From: Mycobacterium yunnanensis
Lineage (GTDB): Bacteria; Actinomycetota; Actinomycetes; Mycobacteriales; Mycobacteriaceae
Assembly (NCBI RefSeq): GCF_025823185.1
Contig: NZ_JACKVK010000005.1
Location: 496,001 to 560,000 of the forward strand
Direction of reading: 5' to 3'
DNA length: 64,000 bases
Part shown: positions 40,745 through 49,558 of the stretch, piece by piece
Position numbering within the stretch: position 1 is the stretch's first letter
Layout of the letters: each line of letters begins with the position of its first letter
Notes under the pieces: model-generated
Told to the model about the DNA's origin: nothing
The model's input: only the letters and a program-made list of their open reading frames with translations
The model's database searches: none
Translations under genes and position numbers: made by a program

Positions 40745-41529
40745 ATCTGGTCGCGCAGCTCCCGGAGGGTCTTCTCCAGGATGCGGGACACGTGCATCTG
40801 GGATACCCCGATCCGTTCGGCGATCTGGCTCTGCGTCATCGATTCGAAGAAGCGCAGGTACAGCACGGTGCGTTCGCGCTCGGGCAACGCTGCCAGCAGG
40901 GGACGAACCGTCTCCTGGTCGGTGATGCGGTCGAAGGAGAAGTCGACGTCCCCCACCGTGTCCGACACCATCCGCGGTGCGGAGTCCCCGCTGGAGACGG
41001 GTGCGTCGATGGAGTGCACCCGGTACGCCTCGGCGGCCAACAGACTGTCGACGATGTCCTCGCGCCGCATGTCCAGTAGCTCCGCCAACTGACCGGCAGT
41101 CGGCGCCTTACCCAGGGTCTGCGTCAATTCCATTGTGGCCCTGGTGATGTGGCCGTGACGGTCCTTGAGCCGACGCGGTACGTGCATCGACCAACCGTGA
41201 TCTCGGAAGTGCCGTCGCACTTCGCCCATCATGGTCGGCACCGCGAAGGCCACGAAGTGCGAACCCTTGGTGTGGTCGAACCGGTTGACGGCCTTGACCA
41301 AACCCAGTCGGGCAACCTGTACCAGGTCCTCGATGTCCTCACCGCGGCCCCCGTAGTGGCGGGCGATGCGATCGGCCAGGGGCAGGCACCTGTTGAAGAT
41401 GGCCTCACGGCGGCGGCCGAGGTCGGCGGCGTCGCACAGCGTTCGGAACATCTCCATGACGTCGGCGTATTCGTCGACCTCGGGCAGTTCTGGGGCGTCG
41501 GAGGCCGGACGTTCGAGCTCTACGGTCAC
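40741..41529 (-). CDS. SigF-family RNA polymerase sigma factor
   Basis: 262 residues from GTG 41529. Sigma region 2 includes FNRCLPLADRIARHYGGRGEDIEDLVQVARLGLVKAVNRFD and FVAFAVPTMMGEVRRHFRD. Region 3 follows, and region 4 ends with LPERERTVLYLRFFESMTQSQIAERIGVSQMHVSRILEKTL. This is the SigB/SigF group used in general stress control. M. tuberculosis SigF is nearly the same length but is accompanied by its anti-sigma gene; no anti-sigma kinase gene is adjacent here. It is therefore probably a SigF paralogue with a regulator elsewhere. Confidence 0.92.
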   Translation of the reverse strand: MTVELERPASDAPELPEVDEYADVMEMFRTLCDAADLGRRREAIFNRCLPLADRIARHYGGRGEDIEDLVQVARLGLVKAVNRFDHTKGSHFVAFAVPTMMGEVRRHFRDHGWSMHVPRRLKDRHGHITRATMELTQTLGKAPTAGQLAELLDMRREDIVDSLLAAEAYRVHSIDAPVSSGDSAPRMVSDTVGDVDFSFDRITDQETVRPLLAALPERERTVLYLRFFESMTQSQIAERIGVSQMHVSRILEKTLRELRDQI

Positions 41530-41999
41530 GAGGTCACCATCCCGGCATAGTCGCTAGAGATGATTTCCGTTGTGCAGCAATGATCTTCCACAGTGGACCC
41601 CCTAACAGGCGTCCATGGACTTAGCGCGCACCAATGGGACACGGTGCAGCGACGAGCCCAATCCGTCTACGACGGAACCGGCAATTTGCCGTAACCTCAC
41701 GGTGATGAGATGGGCACGGTCTCTCGCAGGGTGTCTCTACGAAATCGGTGCGGCCAAATAGTGTCGCGGGGCTTCAAGCCCGCTTTGCACTAAACGGGGA
41801 ATGTCCTTACGGGACTTCTGCCACCCTACGCCCTCACTGCGTCTGCCGGTAGTTCGGCGACTAAAACTCGCGGTGAGCGCAGCTGTGTACATGCTGCCTG
41901 AAAGCCGATAGAACGATCCGGTGACGACGACCGAGGCTGCCTGCTGTCGCTGAACGCCTTCCGTCCAGCCCAGCCTGCCAAAAGAAAGTCGTAGGAATC
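41530..41999. other. 470-bp non-coding region between SigF-like and ABC operons
   Basis: Divergent intergenic DNA with no convincing gene. It holds two perfect short dyads: CGGCAA/TTGCCG around one base at 41679-41691, and GGGCTT/AAGCCC around one base at 41769-41781. GGGACTT occurs again at 41811. Base composition is less GC-rich than the flanking genes. It must contain the promoters for both flanking units. Confidence 0.7.
41768..41825. promoter_or_regulatory. Two possible DosR-like boxes
   Basis: GGGGCTTCAAGCCCG (41768-41782) and GGGACTTCTGCCACC (41811-41825) each match about 10 of 13 fixed positions of the DosR consensus GGGACTTNNGGCCCT recalled from the hypoxia regulon. They lie 175-235 bp before the ABC permease start. 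The match is partial and could be chance. Confidence 0.3.
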
Positions 42000-42863
42000 G
42001 TGTCGGTCTTCGTAGACATCACCCCGGACGAGTCGCACGTCGACTCTCCGCGCGTGCGTACCTCCGCAAACCCCTGGCGCGGCCGGCTGACCAGGGCGGC
42101 CCTGCCCGTGCTGTCAGTCGTCGTCTTCGGCATCGGCTGGCAACTCGTCGCCGCCGCCGGGCTGTGGAATCAGACGTTCGTGCCCTACCCCAGCACTGTC
42201 TGGAAGGCGTTCGTCGACGTCTCGACCACCCACGACGGCACCCGCGGCTACGCCGGCTACTTGCTGTGGGAACACCTCTACATGACGCTGCGCCGCGTGC
42301 TGGTCGGCGTCGTGATCGGCGTCGGGCTCGGTGTTGCCCTCGGTCTCATCATGGGTTCGGTCGGTTGGGTGCGAAGCGTCCTGGAGCCGTGGCTGACGTT
42401 CCTGCGGGCACTGCCGCCGCTGGCGTACTTCTTCCTCCTGGTCATCTGGCTGGGCATCGACGAGGCACCGAAGATCACGCTGCTCGCGCTGGCCGCACTT
42501 CCGCCCGCCGCCGTCGCGACCACGGCCGCGGTGGTCGCCGCACCCGTCGGATTGACCGAGGCCGCCAGGGCACTCGGAGCGAGCCGCCTCCAGGTGATCC
42601 GCGACGTCGTGGTGCCCTCGGCGCTACCCGAGACGTTCACCGGCATCCGGTTGGCGGTCGGCATGGCCTACTCGTCGGTGGTCGCCGCCGAACTGTTCAA
42701 CGGCATCCCCGGCATCGGCGGCCTCGTTAAGGACGCAAGCAACTACAACAACACCCCCGTGGTCCTGGTCGGCATCTTCGCCATCGGTTTCTCGGGCCTG
42801 ATCATCGACGGTCTCCTTCGCGCCGTAGAACGGCGCGCCGTCCCTTGGAGAGGAAAGATATGA
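42000..42863 (+). CDS. ABC transporter permease, taurine/sulfonate type
   Basis: 287 residues from GTG 42000, preceded by AGGAA. Six membrane segments with the permease EAA loop: LTEAARALGASRLQVIRDVVVPSALPETFTGIRLAVG. This variant, together with NGIPGIGGLVKDASNYNNT, is typical of SsuC/TauC permeases for alkanesulfonates or taurine. It is the first gene of a permease - binding protein - ATPase operon with overlapping junctions. The N-terminal 35 residues are polar. Confidence 0.9.
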   Translation: MSVFVDITPDESHVDSPRVRTSANPWRGRLTRAALPVLSVVVFGIGWQLVAAAGLWNQTFVPYPSTVWKAFVDVSTTHDGTRGYAGYLLWEHLYMTLRRVLVGVVIGVGLGVALGLIMGSVGWVRSVLEPWLTFLRALPPLAYFFLLVIWLGIDEAPKITLLALAALPPAAVATTAAVVAAPVGLTEAARALGASRLQVIRDVVVPSALPETFTGIRLAVGMAYSSVVAAELFNGIPGIGGLVKDASNYNNTPVVLVGIFAIGFSGLIIDGLLRAVERRAVPWRGKI

Positions 42864-43888
42864 AGCTGAGGGCACTCCTCGTCGCGGCAGTCGTCTCGAC
42901 CCTGGCGCTCGCCGGCTGCTCGGTGGACCACTCCGGTCAGGACGCCAGCAAGCCGACCATTCGCATTGGCTTCCAAACGTTTCCGAGCGGCGACCTAGTC
43001 GTCAAGAACAACAAGTGGCTCGAGACGGCGCTGCCGGACTACAACATCAAGTGGATCAAGTTCGACTCCGGCGCCGACATCAACACGGCATTCATCGCCA
43101 AGGAACTCGACTTCGGCGCGCTGGGCTCCAGCCCGGTGGCCCGCGGCCTGTCCGCGCCACTGAACATCCCCTACAAGGTCGCCTTCGTGCTCGACGTGGC
43201 GGGCGACAACGAGGCGCTGGTGGCCCGTAACGGCACCGGCGTCAACACGATCGCCGACCTGAGGGGCAAGCGGATCGGTACGCCGTTCGCGTCGACCGCG
43301 CACTACAGCCTGCTGGCCGCCTTGGCGCAGAACAACTTGTCGCCCACCGATGTTCAGCTCGTCGACCTCCAGCCCCAGGCCATCCTCGCGGCCTGGGAAC
43401 GCGGTGACATCGACGCTGCCTACACCTGGCTGCCGACTCTCGACGACCTGCGCAAGACCGGCAAGGACTTGATCACCAGCCGTCAGCTGGCCAAGGACGG
43501 CAAGCCCACGCTGGACCTCGGTGCCGTCGCCGACGACTTCGCCACGGCACACCCCGAGGTCGTCGACAAGTGGCGTCAGCAGGAGGCGCGTGCCCTCTCG
43601 ACCATCAAGGACGATCCCGCCGCCGCGGCCAAGGCCATCGCATCGGAGATCGGTCTGACGCCGGAAGCCGTTGAGGGACAGCTGAAGCAGGGCATCTACC
43701 TCACGCCCGAGGAGTTGACCTCCGCCGAGTGGCTCGGCACCGAGGCCGCGCCGGGCAAGATCGCCGACAATCTGGAGAGCGCGTCGCAGTTCCTCGCCGA
43801 GCAGAAGCAGATCCCGGCGGCGGCGCCGCTGAAGACGTTCCAGGACGCGATCTACACCAAGGGACTGCCCGATGCCCTCAAGCAGTGA
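42860..43888 (+). CDS. Taurine/sulfonate-binding lipoprotein
   Basis: 342 residues from ATG 42860, overlapping the permease stop by 4 bp (ATGA). Lipoprotein signal LALAGCS with lipidated Cys20. The mature part begins IRIGFQTFPSGDLVVKNNKWLE and contains KWIKFDSGADINTAFIAKELDFG, close to the TauA group (taurine-binding) pattern. The two-lobed fold continues with GKRIGTPFASTAHYSLLAAL and WERGDIDAAYTWLP. It delivers substrate to the permease. Taurine is a likely ligand but other sulfonates or nitrate-like anions are possible. Confidence 0.9.
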   Translation: MKLRALLVAAVVSTLALAGCSVDHSGQDASKPTIRIGFQTFPSGDLVVKNNKWLETALPDYNIKWIKFDSGADINTAFIAKELDFGALGSSPVARGLSAPLNIPYKVAFVLDVAGDNEALVARNGTGVNTIADLRGKRIGTPFASTAHYSLLAALAQNNLSPTDVQLVDLQPQAILAAWERGDIDAAYTWLPTLDDLRKTGKDLITSRQLAKDGKPTLDLGAVADDFATAHPEVVDKWRQQEARALSTIKDDPAAAAKAIASEIGLTPEAVEGQLKQGIYLTPEELTSAEWLGTEAAPGKIADNLESASQFLAEQKQIPAAAPLKTFQDAIYTKGLPDALKQ

Positions 43889-44645
43889 CGTCCGCGGCGG
43901 CGTGCGGATCGAGAACCTCGCGCACCGCTACGGAGACGTGACCGCGCTCGGCCCGGTCGACCTCGACGTCGAACCTGGCGCGTTCTTGGTGCTGGTCGGC
44001 GCTTCCGGGTGTGGCAAGAGCACCCTGTTGCGGCTGATCGCCGGATTCGAGGAACCGACCGCGGGCAGTGTCCGCGTGTCGGGCGACGCACCGAGTCCCG
44101 GGGTGACGGCAGGCGTCGTCTTCCAGCAGCCGCGGCTCTTCCCGTGGCGGACGGTCGGTGGCAACGTCGACTTGGCGCTGAAGTATGCCAAGGTGCCAAA
44201 GGAGCGGCGGGCCGAGCGGCGCGACCAGCTACTGCAGCGCGTCGGTCTCGAGGGCACCGCCGCCAGGAAGATCTGGGAGATCAGCGGCGGGCAGCAGCAG
44301 CGGGTCGCGATCGCACGGGCGTTGGCAGCCGAGACCCCGCTGTTCCTGCTCGACGAGCCGTTCGCGGCGCTCGACGCGCTGACGCGGGAGCGGTTGCAGG
44401 AGGACGTGCGCCAGGTGAGTGCCGAGACGGGCCGCACCACGGTCTTCGTCACGCACAGCGCGGATGAGGCGGCATTCCTGGGTTCCCGGATCGTCGTGCT
44501 GACCCGCAGGCCGGGTCAGGTTGCGCTGGACCTTCCGGTGGACCTGCCGCGCTCCGGCGTCGACCCCGACGAATTGCGGCGCTCACCCGAGTACACCCGG
44601 TTGCGGGCGGAAGTGGGCCGCGCGGTGAAGGCGGCAGCGGCGTAG
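43872..44645 (+). CDS. ABC transporter ATPase, taurine/sulfonate type
   Basis: 257 residues from ATG 43872, beginning 17 bp inside the end of the binding-protein gene. Walker A GASGCGKST, Q-loop VFQQPRLFPWRTV, signature ISGGQQQRVAIARAL, Walker B LFLLDEPFAALD and switch His in FVTHSADEA. This is the SsuB/TauB subgroup by context and by the RLFPW stretch. It ends the three-gene operon; about 510 bp of non-coding DNA follows. Confidence 0.93.
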   Translation: MPSSSDVRGGVRIENLAHRYGDVTALGPVDLDVEPGAFLVLVGASGCGKSTLLRLIAGFEEPTAGSVRVSGDAPSPGVTAGVVFQQPRLFPWRTVGGNVDLALKYAKVPKERRAERRDQLLQRVGLEGTAARKIWEISGGQQQRVAIARALAAETPLFLLDEPFAALDALTRERLQEDVRQVSAETGRTTVFVTHSADEAAFLGSRIVVLTRRPGQVALDLPVDLPRSGVDPDELRRSPEYTRLRAEVGRAVKAAAA

Positions 44646-45158
44646 CCGCTAATTGGGCGTGAGCGGCGTAGCCAGAGGACTCTCCCTGTCATCCGAACGT
44701 AGGACACGCCGAGGTTGCTGAATCTGCACATCGACGACCAGAACGAGACTCGCGGGGAACGTGTGGGGCGGCAACGGTCTGTGTTTCCGGCCGTAGGCAG
44801 CGACCGGATCTTACGGGCCGGGCGAGCCCGGACAGTAGATACCAAAAACTGTAAAGCGTTGTTGCACAGCTGATTTCACAGTGCACGCGAACGCAATGAC
44901 GTCACGGTGCAGCAAAGGCAACCGACCGGCAGCTCGGCGGCGGGGCGGGGCAGCAGGGGCGTTTCTGTTGCGGGGCGCCTGAGCCCGGGATACATTTGCG
45001 GCGGTTGTCAAAGTTGGCTGTGACTGCAGCCGGGGGCCGTATCGAGAGATCGATTGGCAGGAATTGACTGTCCGCTTCGCACGCTGAAGTGCCGCACTTG
45101 TCTTGCCCATAGGTGTGGCGACCCTGCGTGTGATGCGGGCGGAGGGGGCGGGTCGGTC
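44646..45158. other. 513-bp non-coding region upstream of the glycan locus
   Basis: No credible gene. Relatively AT-richer around 44820-44880 and 45000-45020, then a G-rich stretch near 45138-45150 (GGAGGGGGCGG) that serves as the ribosome site of the first glycosyltransferase. The promoter for the + glycan unit should be here. TGCACAG and CACAGTGCA lie close together near 44862-44885, possibly part of a regulator site. Confidence 0.6.
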
Positions 45159-46145
45159 ATGATCGAAACCACTGCGCGCGCCGAAGCGGGCGTGGCGACG
45201 CGGACGTCGCTGACGGTCGTGGTGTGTGCCTATACCGAAGAACGGTTGCCACTGCTGGTCGAGTCGCTCGACGCACTCCTGTCGCAATTGCACGCGACGG
45301 ACGAACTCATCGTCGTGATCGACTACAACGAGAAGCTGCTGACCACGATTGGCGAGCGCTATGCGCGACGCGCCGTCGTGCTCGAGAATCGTTGTGCGCG
45401 TGGTCTTTCCGGGGCGCGGAACACCGGCGTGGCCGCCGCGACTCGCGACGTGGTCGCCTTCGTCGACGACGACGCGACGATAGCGCCGGGGTGGGTAGAG
45501 GCCATGTGCCGCGGCTACGGGCAGCCGCAGGTGGCCGGGATCGGCGGATACGCGCAACCGGTCTGGCCCGGTCGGAGGCCGGGCTGGTTTCCGCCCGAAT
45601 TCGACTGGGTCGTCGGATGTAGCCACCTAGGCCTTCCCCGCAGCGCCGCGCCGGTCCGCAACTTCATCGGCTGCAACATGTCCTTCCGCCGGAGTGTGCT
45701 GACCGAAGCGGGGGACTTCAGCACGGCGATCGGTCGGGTCGGCAACCGCCCCGTCGGATGCGAGGAGACCGAGCTGTGCATCAGGATCTCCCAACGTGAT
45801 CCGTCGACCACGTTGATGTTCGACCCCAACGTCGTCGTCCGGCATTCGGTTAGCGAAAATCGGGTCACCGTCAAGTATTTCCTGGACCGGTGCTTCTCGG
45901 AGGGGCTCTCCAAGTACAAGGTGAGCGGTATGGTGGGCCGGTCCGACGGGCTCAGCAGCGAACGTGACTACGTGTTGACGGTCCTGCCATTCGGTGTGGT
46001 GCGGGGGCTCGTCGACGCGGTACGAGGCGGCGGTGCAGTTCGCCGGGCCGCCGCCGGGCGCAGCCTCGCCATCGTGGTCGGATGCGCCGCCACGGTGACC
46101 GGCTATCTCTACGCGATGACCCACGCTCGTCTTGGTCTGACATGA
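45159..46145 (+). CDS. Family 2 glycosyltransferase
   Basis: 328 residues from ATG 45159, with a G-rich ribosome site. GT-A fold: SLTVVVCAYTEERLPLLVESL at the start, LVVIDYNE-like strand, GLSGARNTGVAAA and the metal/nucleotide site AFVDDDATIAPGW near residue 105. NFIGCNMSFRR and GCEETELCIRIS in the second half are the acceptor-side motifs. One membrane segment near the C-terminus (LAIVVGCAATVTGYLYAM) tethers it to the membrane. It is the first gene of a + unit with ATGA overlap to the next. The sugar and acceptor are unknown. Confidence 0.9.
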   Translation: MIETTARAEAGVATRTSLTVVVCAYTEERLPLLVESLDALLSQLHATDELIVVIDYNEKLLTTIGERYARRAVVLENRCARGLSGARNTGVAAATRDVVAFVDDDATIAPGWVEAMCRGYGQPQVAGIGGYAQPVWPGRRPGWFPPEFDWVVGCSHLGLPRSAAPVRNFIGCNMSFRRSVLTEAGDFSTAIGRVGNRPVGCEETELCIRISQRDPSTTLMFDPNVVVRHSVSENRVTVKYFLDRCFSEGLSKYKVSGMVGRSDGLSSERDYVLTVLPFGVVRGLVDAVRGGGAVRRAAAGRSLAIVVGCAATVTGYLYAMTHARLGLT

Positions 46146-47791
46146 CCGCGACGCTGTCAGACCTTGAGTCGGTCATGCCGACCGACGATGCTCCGGAGTG
46201 GCCGTCTGCCACGTGGATCGGAACGTTGGATCTGCCGGTCGAATTCGCCGACTCGATACGAGTGCACGACAGTGGCGGCTATCGTCGCGCACGGTTGTTG
46301 CTGCGGCGCGAAGGCCGGCCAGTCGCGTTCGTGTACAGCGAGATCGAGGACGGAAATCTGGATGCCGCCCGCCTCAGGGAGCTCGTTGCGCCGTGGAATG
46401 GCGGCGACGAACCTCCTGCAGAGGAATCGCCCGACGGTGACGTCGTGCAACTTCCGACGATGAGCGTCGTGATCTGTACCAGGGACCGGTTGGACTTGCT
46501 CCGAGAGGCCTTGGCTTCGGTCCTGAGGTGCGACTATCCCGACTTCGAAGTGATCGTCGTCGACAACGCCTCCTCTGACGACAGTTGTGTGAAATTCGTC
46601 GAGATACTTGGTGATCCGCGTGTGAGAGCGGTGACCGAGCCACGACCGGGACTGGCGGTGGCCCGGAACACGGGCGTCCTGGAAGCCCGGGGGGAATTCG
46701 TCGCCTTCACCGACGACGACGTCGTCGTCGAACCGAGGTGGCTTCGGTGGTTGGCCACTGCGGCGACCGGATCCGACCGCATCGGCTGTGTCACCGGACT
46801 GGTGCCCAGCGGCGAACTGCGCACGCCGACGCAGCAGTACTTCGAGAGTCAGGTCCACTGGTCGAACAATCTGCAGCGCACCGTGTTCGACATGGCAACT
46901 CCGCCGCCCGGCGTGCCGCTGTTTCCGTTTCAGGTGGGTTTGTACGGAACCGGCGCGAGCTTCGCGATGCCGCGCGCTGTCGTGGTCGACCTCGGAGGAT
47001 TCGACGAAGGACTCGGCGTGGGATCACCGACGGGTGGCGGCGAGGACATCGACATGTTCGTTCGGGTTCTCGCGAGCGGACGTCAGTTGGTCTACGAACC
47101 GGCGGCAATCGTGTGGCATCGACACCGGGCCGACGTCGACGCGCTGGTGACCCAGGCACGGGGATACGGTCTCGGACTCGGCGCATGGCTGACGAAGGTT
47201 GCGTGCAGCGGCACCCTGATGCCGTTGGCCCTGCGGAGGGCCGTCCGGGCGGCCGGGCATCTCCACGACGTGACGGCGCCGCCGAACGTCGAGGACTTCT
47301 CTCCGCCGGCCGACCTGCGTCGCGCTCACACGCGGGCCGTCGTCCGTGGGCCGCTCGCATACGCGACGTCTCGTCGCCAAGGTCGCCGGGCGCGTCCCCT
47401 GTCCCAGCTTCGCCGCGGGCGCCAGATCCCATGGGAGGTCAGCGATCAGAACACGTGGACCGCGAGACTTGCGGTGCTCGCGGGAACCTCCGGGGCCCTG
47501 TCGACTCTTCCGCTCGGTGCGGTACCGAGCGCGCTGCTGCTTCTGGTCCTGGTGTGCTGTGGAGGCGGAAGCGCCGTCACCTGCTGGCTGGACTTGCCGG
47601 CCGTGGCCGCGGCGGCGAGCGTCGTCGGCCTCAGCGTCGGCGCGATTATCGCCGTCGCCACCGCGATGGCGTGGATGGGTGCGTGGTACCCCATCCCGTC
47701 GTGCCTCGTGCTCTCGGCCGCGGTAGCCGCGGCCGGTGGCCTCCGCCTGTGGCAGGCATCAGCCAACGGCCCTTCCCTCACGGTCCCCTGA
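46142..47791 (+). CDS. Large family 2 glycosyltransferase with N-terminal and membrane extensions
   Basis: 549 residues from ATG 46142 (ATGA overlap). An N-terminal region of about 95 residues of unknown fold precedes the GT-A domain (MSVVICTRDRLDLLREAL at about 107, VDNASSDDS, GLAVARNTGVLEA, AFTDDDVVVEPRW). A catalytic-side GGGEDIDMFVRVL, with the acidic ED pair, and IVWHRHRADVDAL follow. Near the C-terminus are two to three membrane segments (about 455-530). The layout resembles actinobacterial polysaccharide glycosyltransferases. It overlaps the next gene by 1 bp. Confidence 0.88.
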   Translation: MTATLSDLESVMPTDDAPEWPSATWIGTLDLPVEFADSIRVHDSGGYRRARLLLRREGRPVAFVYSEIEDGNLDAARLRELVAPWNGGDEPPAEESPDGDVVQLPTMSVVICTRDRLDLLREALASVLRCDYPDFEVIVVDNASSDDSCVKFVEILGDPRVRAVTEPRPGLAVARNTGVLEARGEFVAFTDDDVVVEPRWLRWLATAATGSDRIGCVTGLVPSGELRTPTQQYFESQVHWSNNLQRTVFDMATPPPGVPLFPFQVGLYGTGASFAMPRAVVVDLGGFDEGLGVGSPTGGGEDIDMFVRVLASGRQLVYEPAAIVWHRHRADVDALVTQARGYGLGLGAWLTKVACSGTLMPLALRRAVRAAGHLHDVTAPPNVEDFSPPADLRRAHTRAVVRGPLAYATSRRQGRRARPLSQLRRGRQIPWEVSDQNTWTARLAVLAGTSGALSTLPLGAVPSALLLLVLVCCGGGSAVTCWLDLPAVAAAASVVGLSVGAIIAVATAMAWMGAWYPIPSCLVLSAAVAAAGGLRLWQASANGPSLTVP

Positions 47792-49545
47792 TGGTGCTCG
47801 TCGCCGAGCCGGTGCCCCAGCTGACGGTCGTTCCACCAGAGACGATTTCGGCAGCCGAGCCTCGCCACTCGGACTATGTCCGCTATCTGGCGCCGATGAT
47901 GTACCTGTACGCGATCGCCATGTGGGCCATGGGTGTCATGCTCGTTGGCGACGGCGCGCCGGCCGGCCAGTACGGTTTGTTGGCCACGCGTGGCGGGCTG
48001 CTCCTGGCGGTGGCGATGGTGGCCACGGTCGCCACGTTCCTGTATGCGCTGGCCGCGCGCCACCTCGCGCTCGCGGCGGTCGGCATCGGCATCGCCATTC
48101 TCGTGCAACGCGTCTCGGTGACGCTGGTGACCGAAATACCGATCTACACCTGGACTTACAAGCACATCGGCCTCGTCGACTACCTCCTGGTCAACCACGA
48201 GCTCGCCCCGGAATCGGTCGACGTCTACAACCAGTGGCCAGGTTTCTTCACGGCGATGGCCTGGTTCACGACCGTCGCGGGTGTCGACCCGGTCACCGTG
48301 GCGCACTGGTTCGCCCCCGCCACCCATCTCGTGACGGCGCTGCTGGTAGCCGCACTCGCGGTCGGTCTGGGACTGGACAAGAGAGCGGCGCTGGCCGCCG
48401 CGATGCTCGTGGAGTTGTGCAATTGGGTGGGCCAGGACTACTACTCGCCCCAGGCCGTCGCGCTGATCCTGGCCACCGCGTGCCTCACCCTGCTCGCCTA
48501 CTCGAGGAGATACCCGGCCGCGGCATACCTGTCGGTCCTGGTGTTCGCCAGCCTCGTCGCCACCCACCAGTTGACGCCGGTGTGGCTGTGCGCGGCGGTC
48601 GTCGCGCTGGCGGCCCTTCGCCAGATCCGGCCGCTGTGGCTTCCCGTCGTGTACGTCGTCATCACGTTGGCCTACGTGGTGCCCAGGCTGGGGAACGTCT
48701 CCAGGTACGGAATCTTCACCGGCTCGAATCCGATGTCGAACGCGTCGTCGAACGTGCCGACCACGGGTTCGGCGGGGCGGCTGTTCACGATGCACGTCGA
48801 CAGATCCCTCTCGGTGGCGCTGTGGGTGGCGGCAATCGTCTGCTTCCTGATCCTGTGGCGTCGAGTGGGCGCCCCGTGGGCCGCCGGAATCATGGCGTTC
48901 TCGTCGATGCTCCTGCTGGGCGGCCAAAGCTACGGAGGGGAGGCCATCTTCAGGGTCTTCCTGTACTCGCTGCCAGGTTGTGCGGTTCTGATCGCCCCCG
49001 TGCTGGTCGGCCTGCTCGACGGCCGGCGCAGGTTGGCGCGGTTGGTGGCCACGCCCCTGGTCACGCTCGGCCTGGTGGCGCTGTGCGTCGCCAGCATGCA
49101 GGGCTACTACGGCGGCTGGTCCTACCTCACGATGACCAGGACGCAACTCGAGCAAAGTCGATGGCTACTGGCACGCAACCCCGAAGGCGCCACCATCACG
49201 GTATTGGCGCCTGCCGGATGGCCCGAGCGGCCCAGCGCAGACTACGTCGGGCACGCGACCGTCGACGCCGACTACGACAAACCCCTCGTGACGCTGAAGG
49301 AATCGCTCTCGGACGGATTTCCCACCTCGTCTGACATCGACAGGATGGAGCAGTGGACCCGGGGCTCCGGCAAGACGGTCTACCTCGTGCTCCCACGCCA
49401 GGCGGGCACGTATTCCGACTACTACGGGCTGTTCCGGCCTGGCGCGATGCCTGCGTTGATCGACCAGCTCTCGAGCCGCCCAGCGTGGAACAAGGTCATC
49501 GACGACGAGAACACGGTGGTCTTCACGTACGCGGTCCAGAAATGA
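47791..49545 (+). CDS. Polytopic membrane protein, GT-C-like or polymerase-like
   Basis: 584 residues from ATG 47791 (TGATG junction with the previous stop); a much longer in-frame extension upstream is an artefact of overlapping coding sequence. About eleven membrane segments occupy residues 28-450, followed by a soluble C-terminal domain of about 130 residues. ELCNWVGQDYYSPQAVALIL is a stretch I associate with actinobacterial membrane proteins of glycan loci. A loop between segments 4 and 5 carries acidic residues (VNHELAPESVDVYNQWPG) where GT-C enzymes place their active site. It could transfer or polymerise lipid-linked sugars; not proven. Confidence 0.75.
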   Translation: MVLVAEPVPQLTVVPPETISAAEPRHSDYVRYLAPMMYLYAIAMWAMGVMLVGDGAPAGQYGLLATRGGLLLAVAMVATVATFLYALAARHLALAAVGIGIAILVQRVSVTLVTEIPIYTWTYKHIGLVDYLLVNHELAPESVDVYNQWPGFFTAMAWFTTVAGVDPVTVAHWFAPATHLVTALLVAALAVGLGLDKRAALAAAMLVELCNWVGQDYYSPQAVALILATACLTLLAYSRRYPAAAYLSVLVFASLVATHQLTPVWLCAAVVALAALRQIRPLWLPVVYVVITLAYVVPRLGNVSRYGIFTGSNPMSNASSNVPTTGSAGRLFTMHVDRSLSVALWVAAIVCFLILWRRVGAPWAAGIMAFSSMLLLGGQSYGGEAIFRVFLYSLPGCAVLIAPVLVGLLDGRRRLARLVATPLVTLGLVALCVASMQGYYGGWSYLTMTRTQLEQSRWLLARNPEGATITVLAPAGWPERPSADYVGHATVDADYDKPLVTLKESLSDGFPTSSDIDRMEQWTRGSGKTVYLVLPRQAGTYSDYYGLFRPGAMPALIDQLSSRPAWNKVIDDENTVVFTYAVQK

Positions 49546-49558
49546 GGTCCACCAGACG

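Noticed and set aside
44811..45626. Open frame on - across the region upstream of the first glycosyltransferase
   Set aside because: Low-complexity product overlapping the supported GT2 gene; no ribosome site or motif.
46738..47790. Long N-terminal extension of the polytopic membrane protein (935-codon frame)
   Set aside because: The extra 351 codons are antisense-like low-complexity sequence overlapping the GT2 gene; ATG 47791 sits at a TGATG junction.
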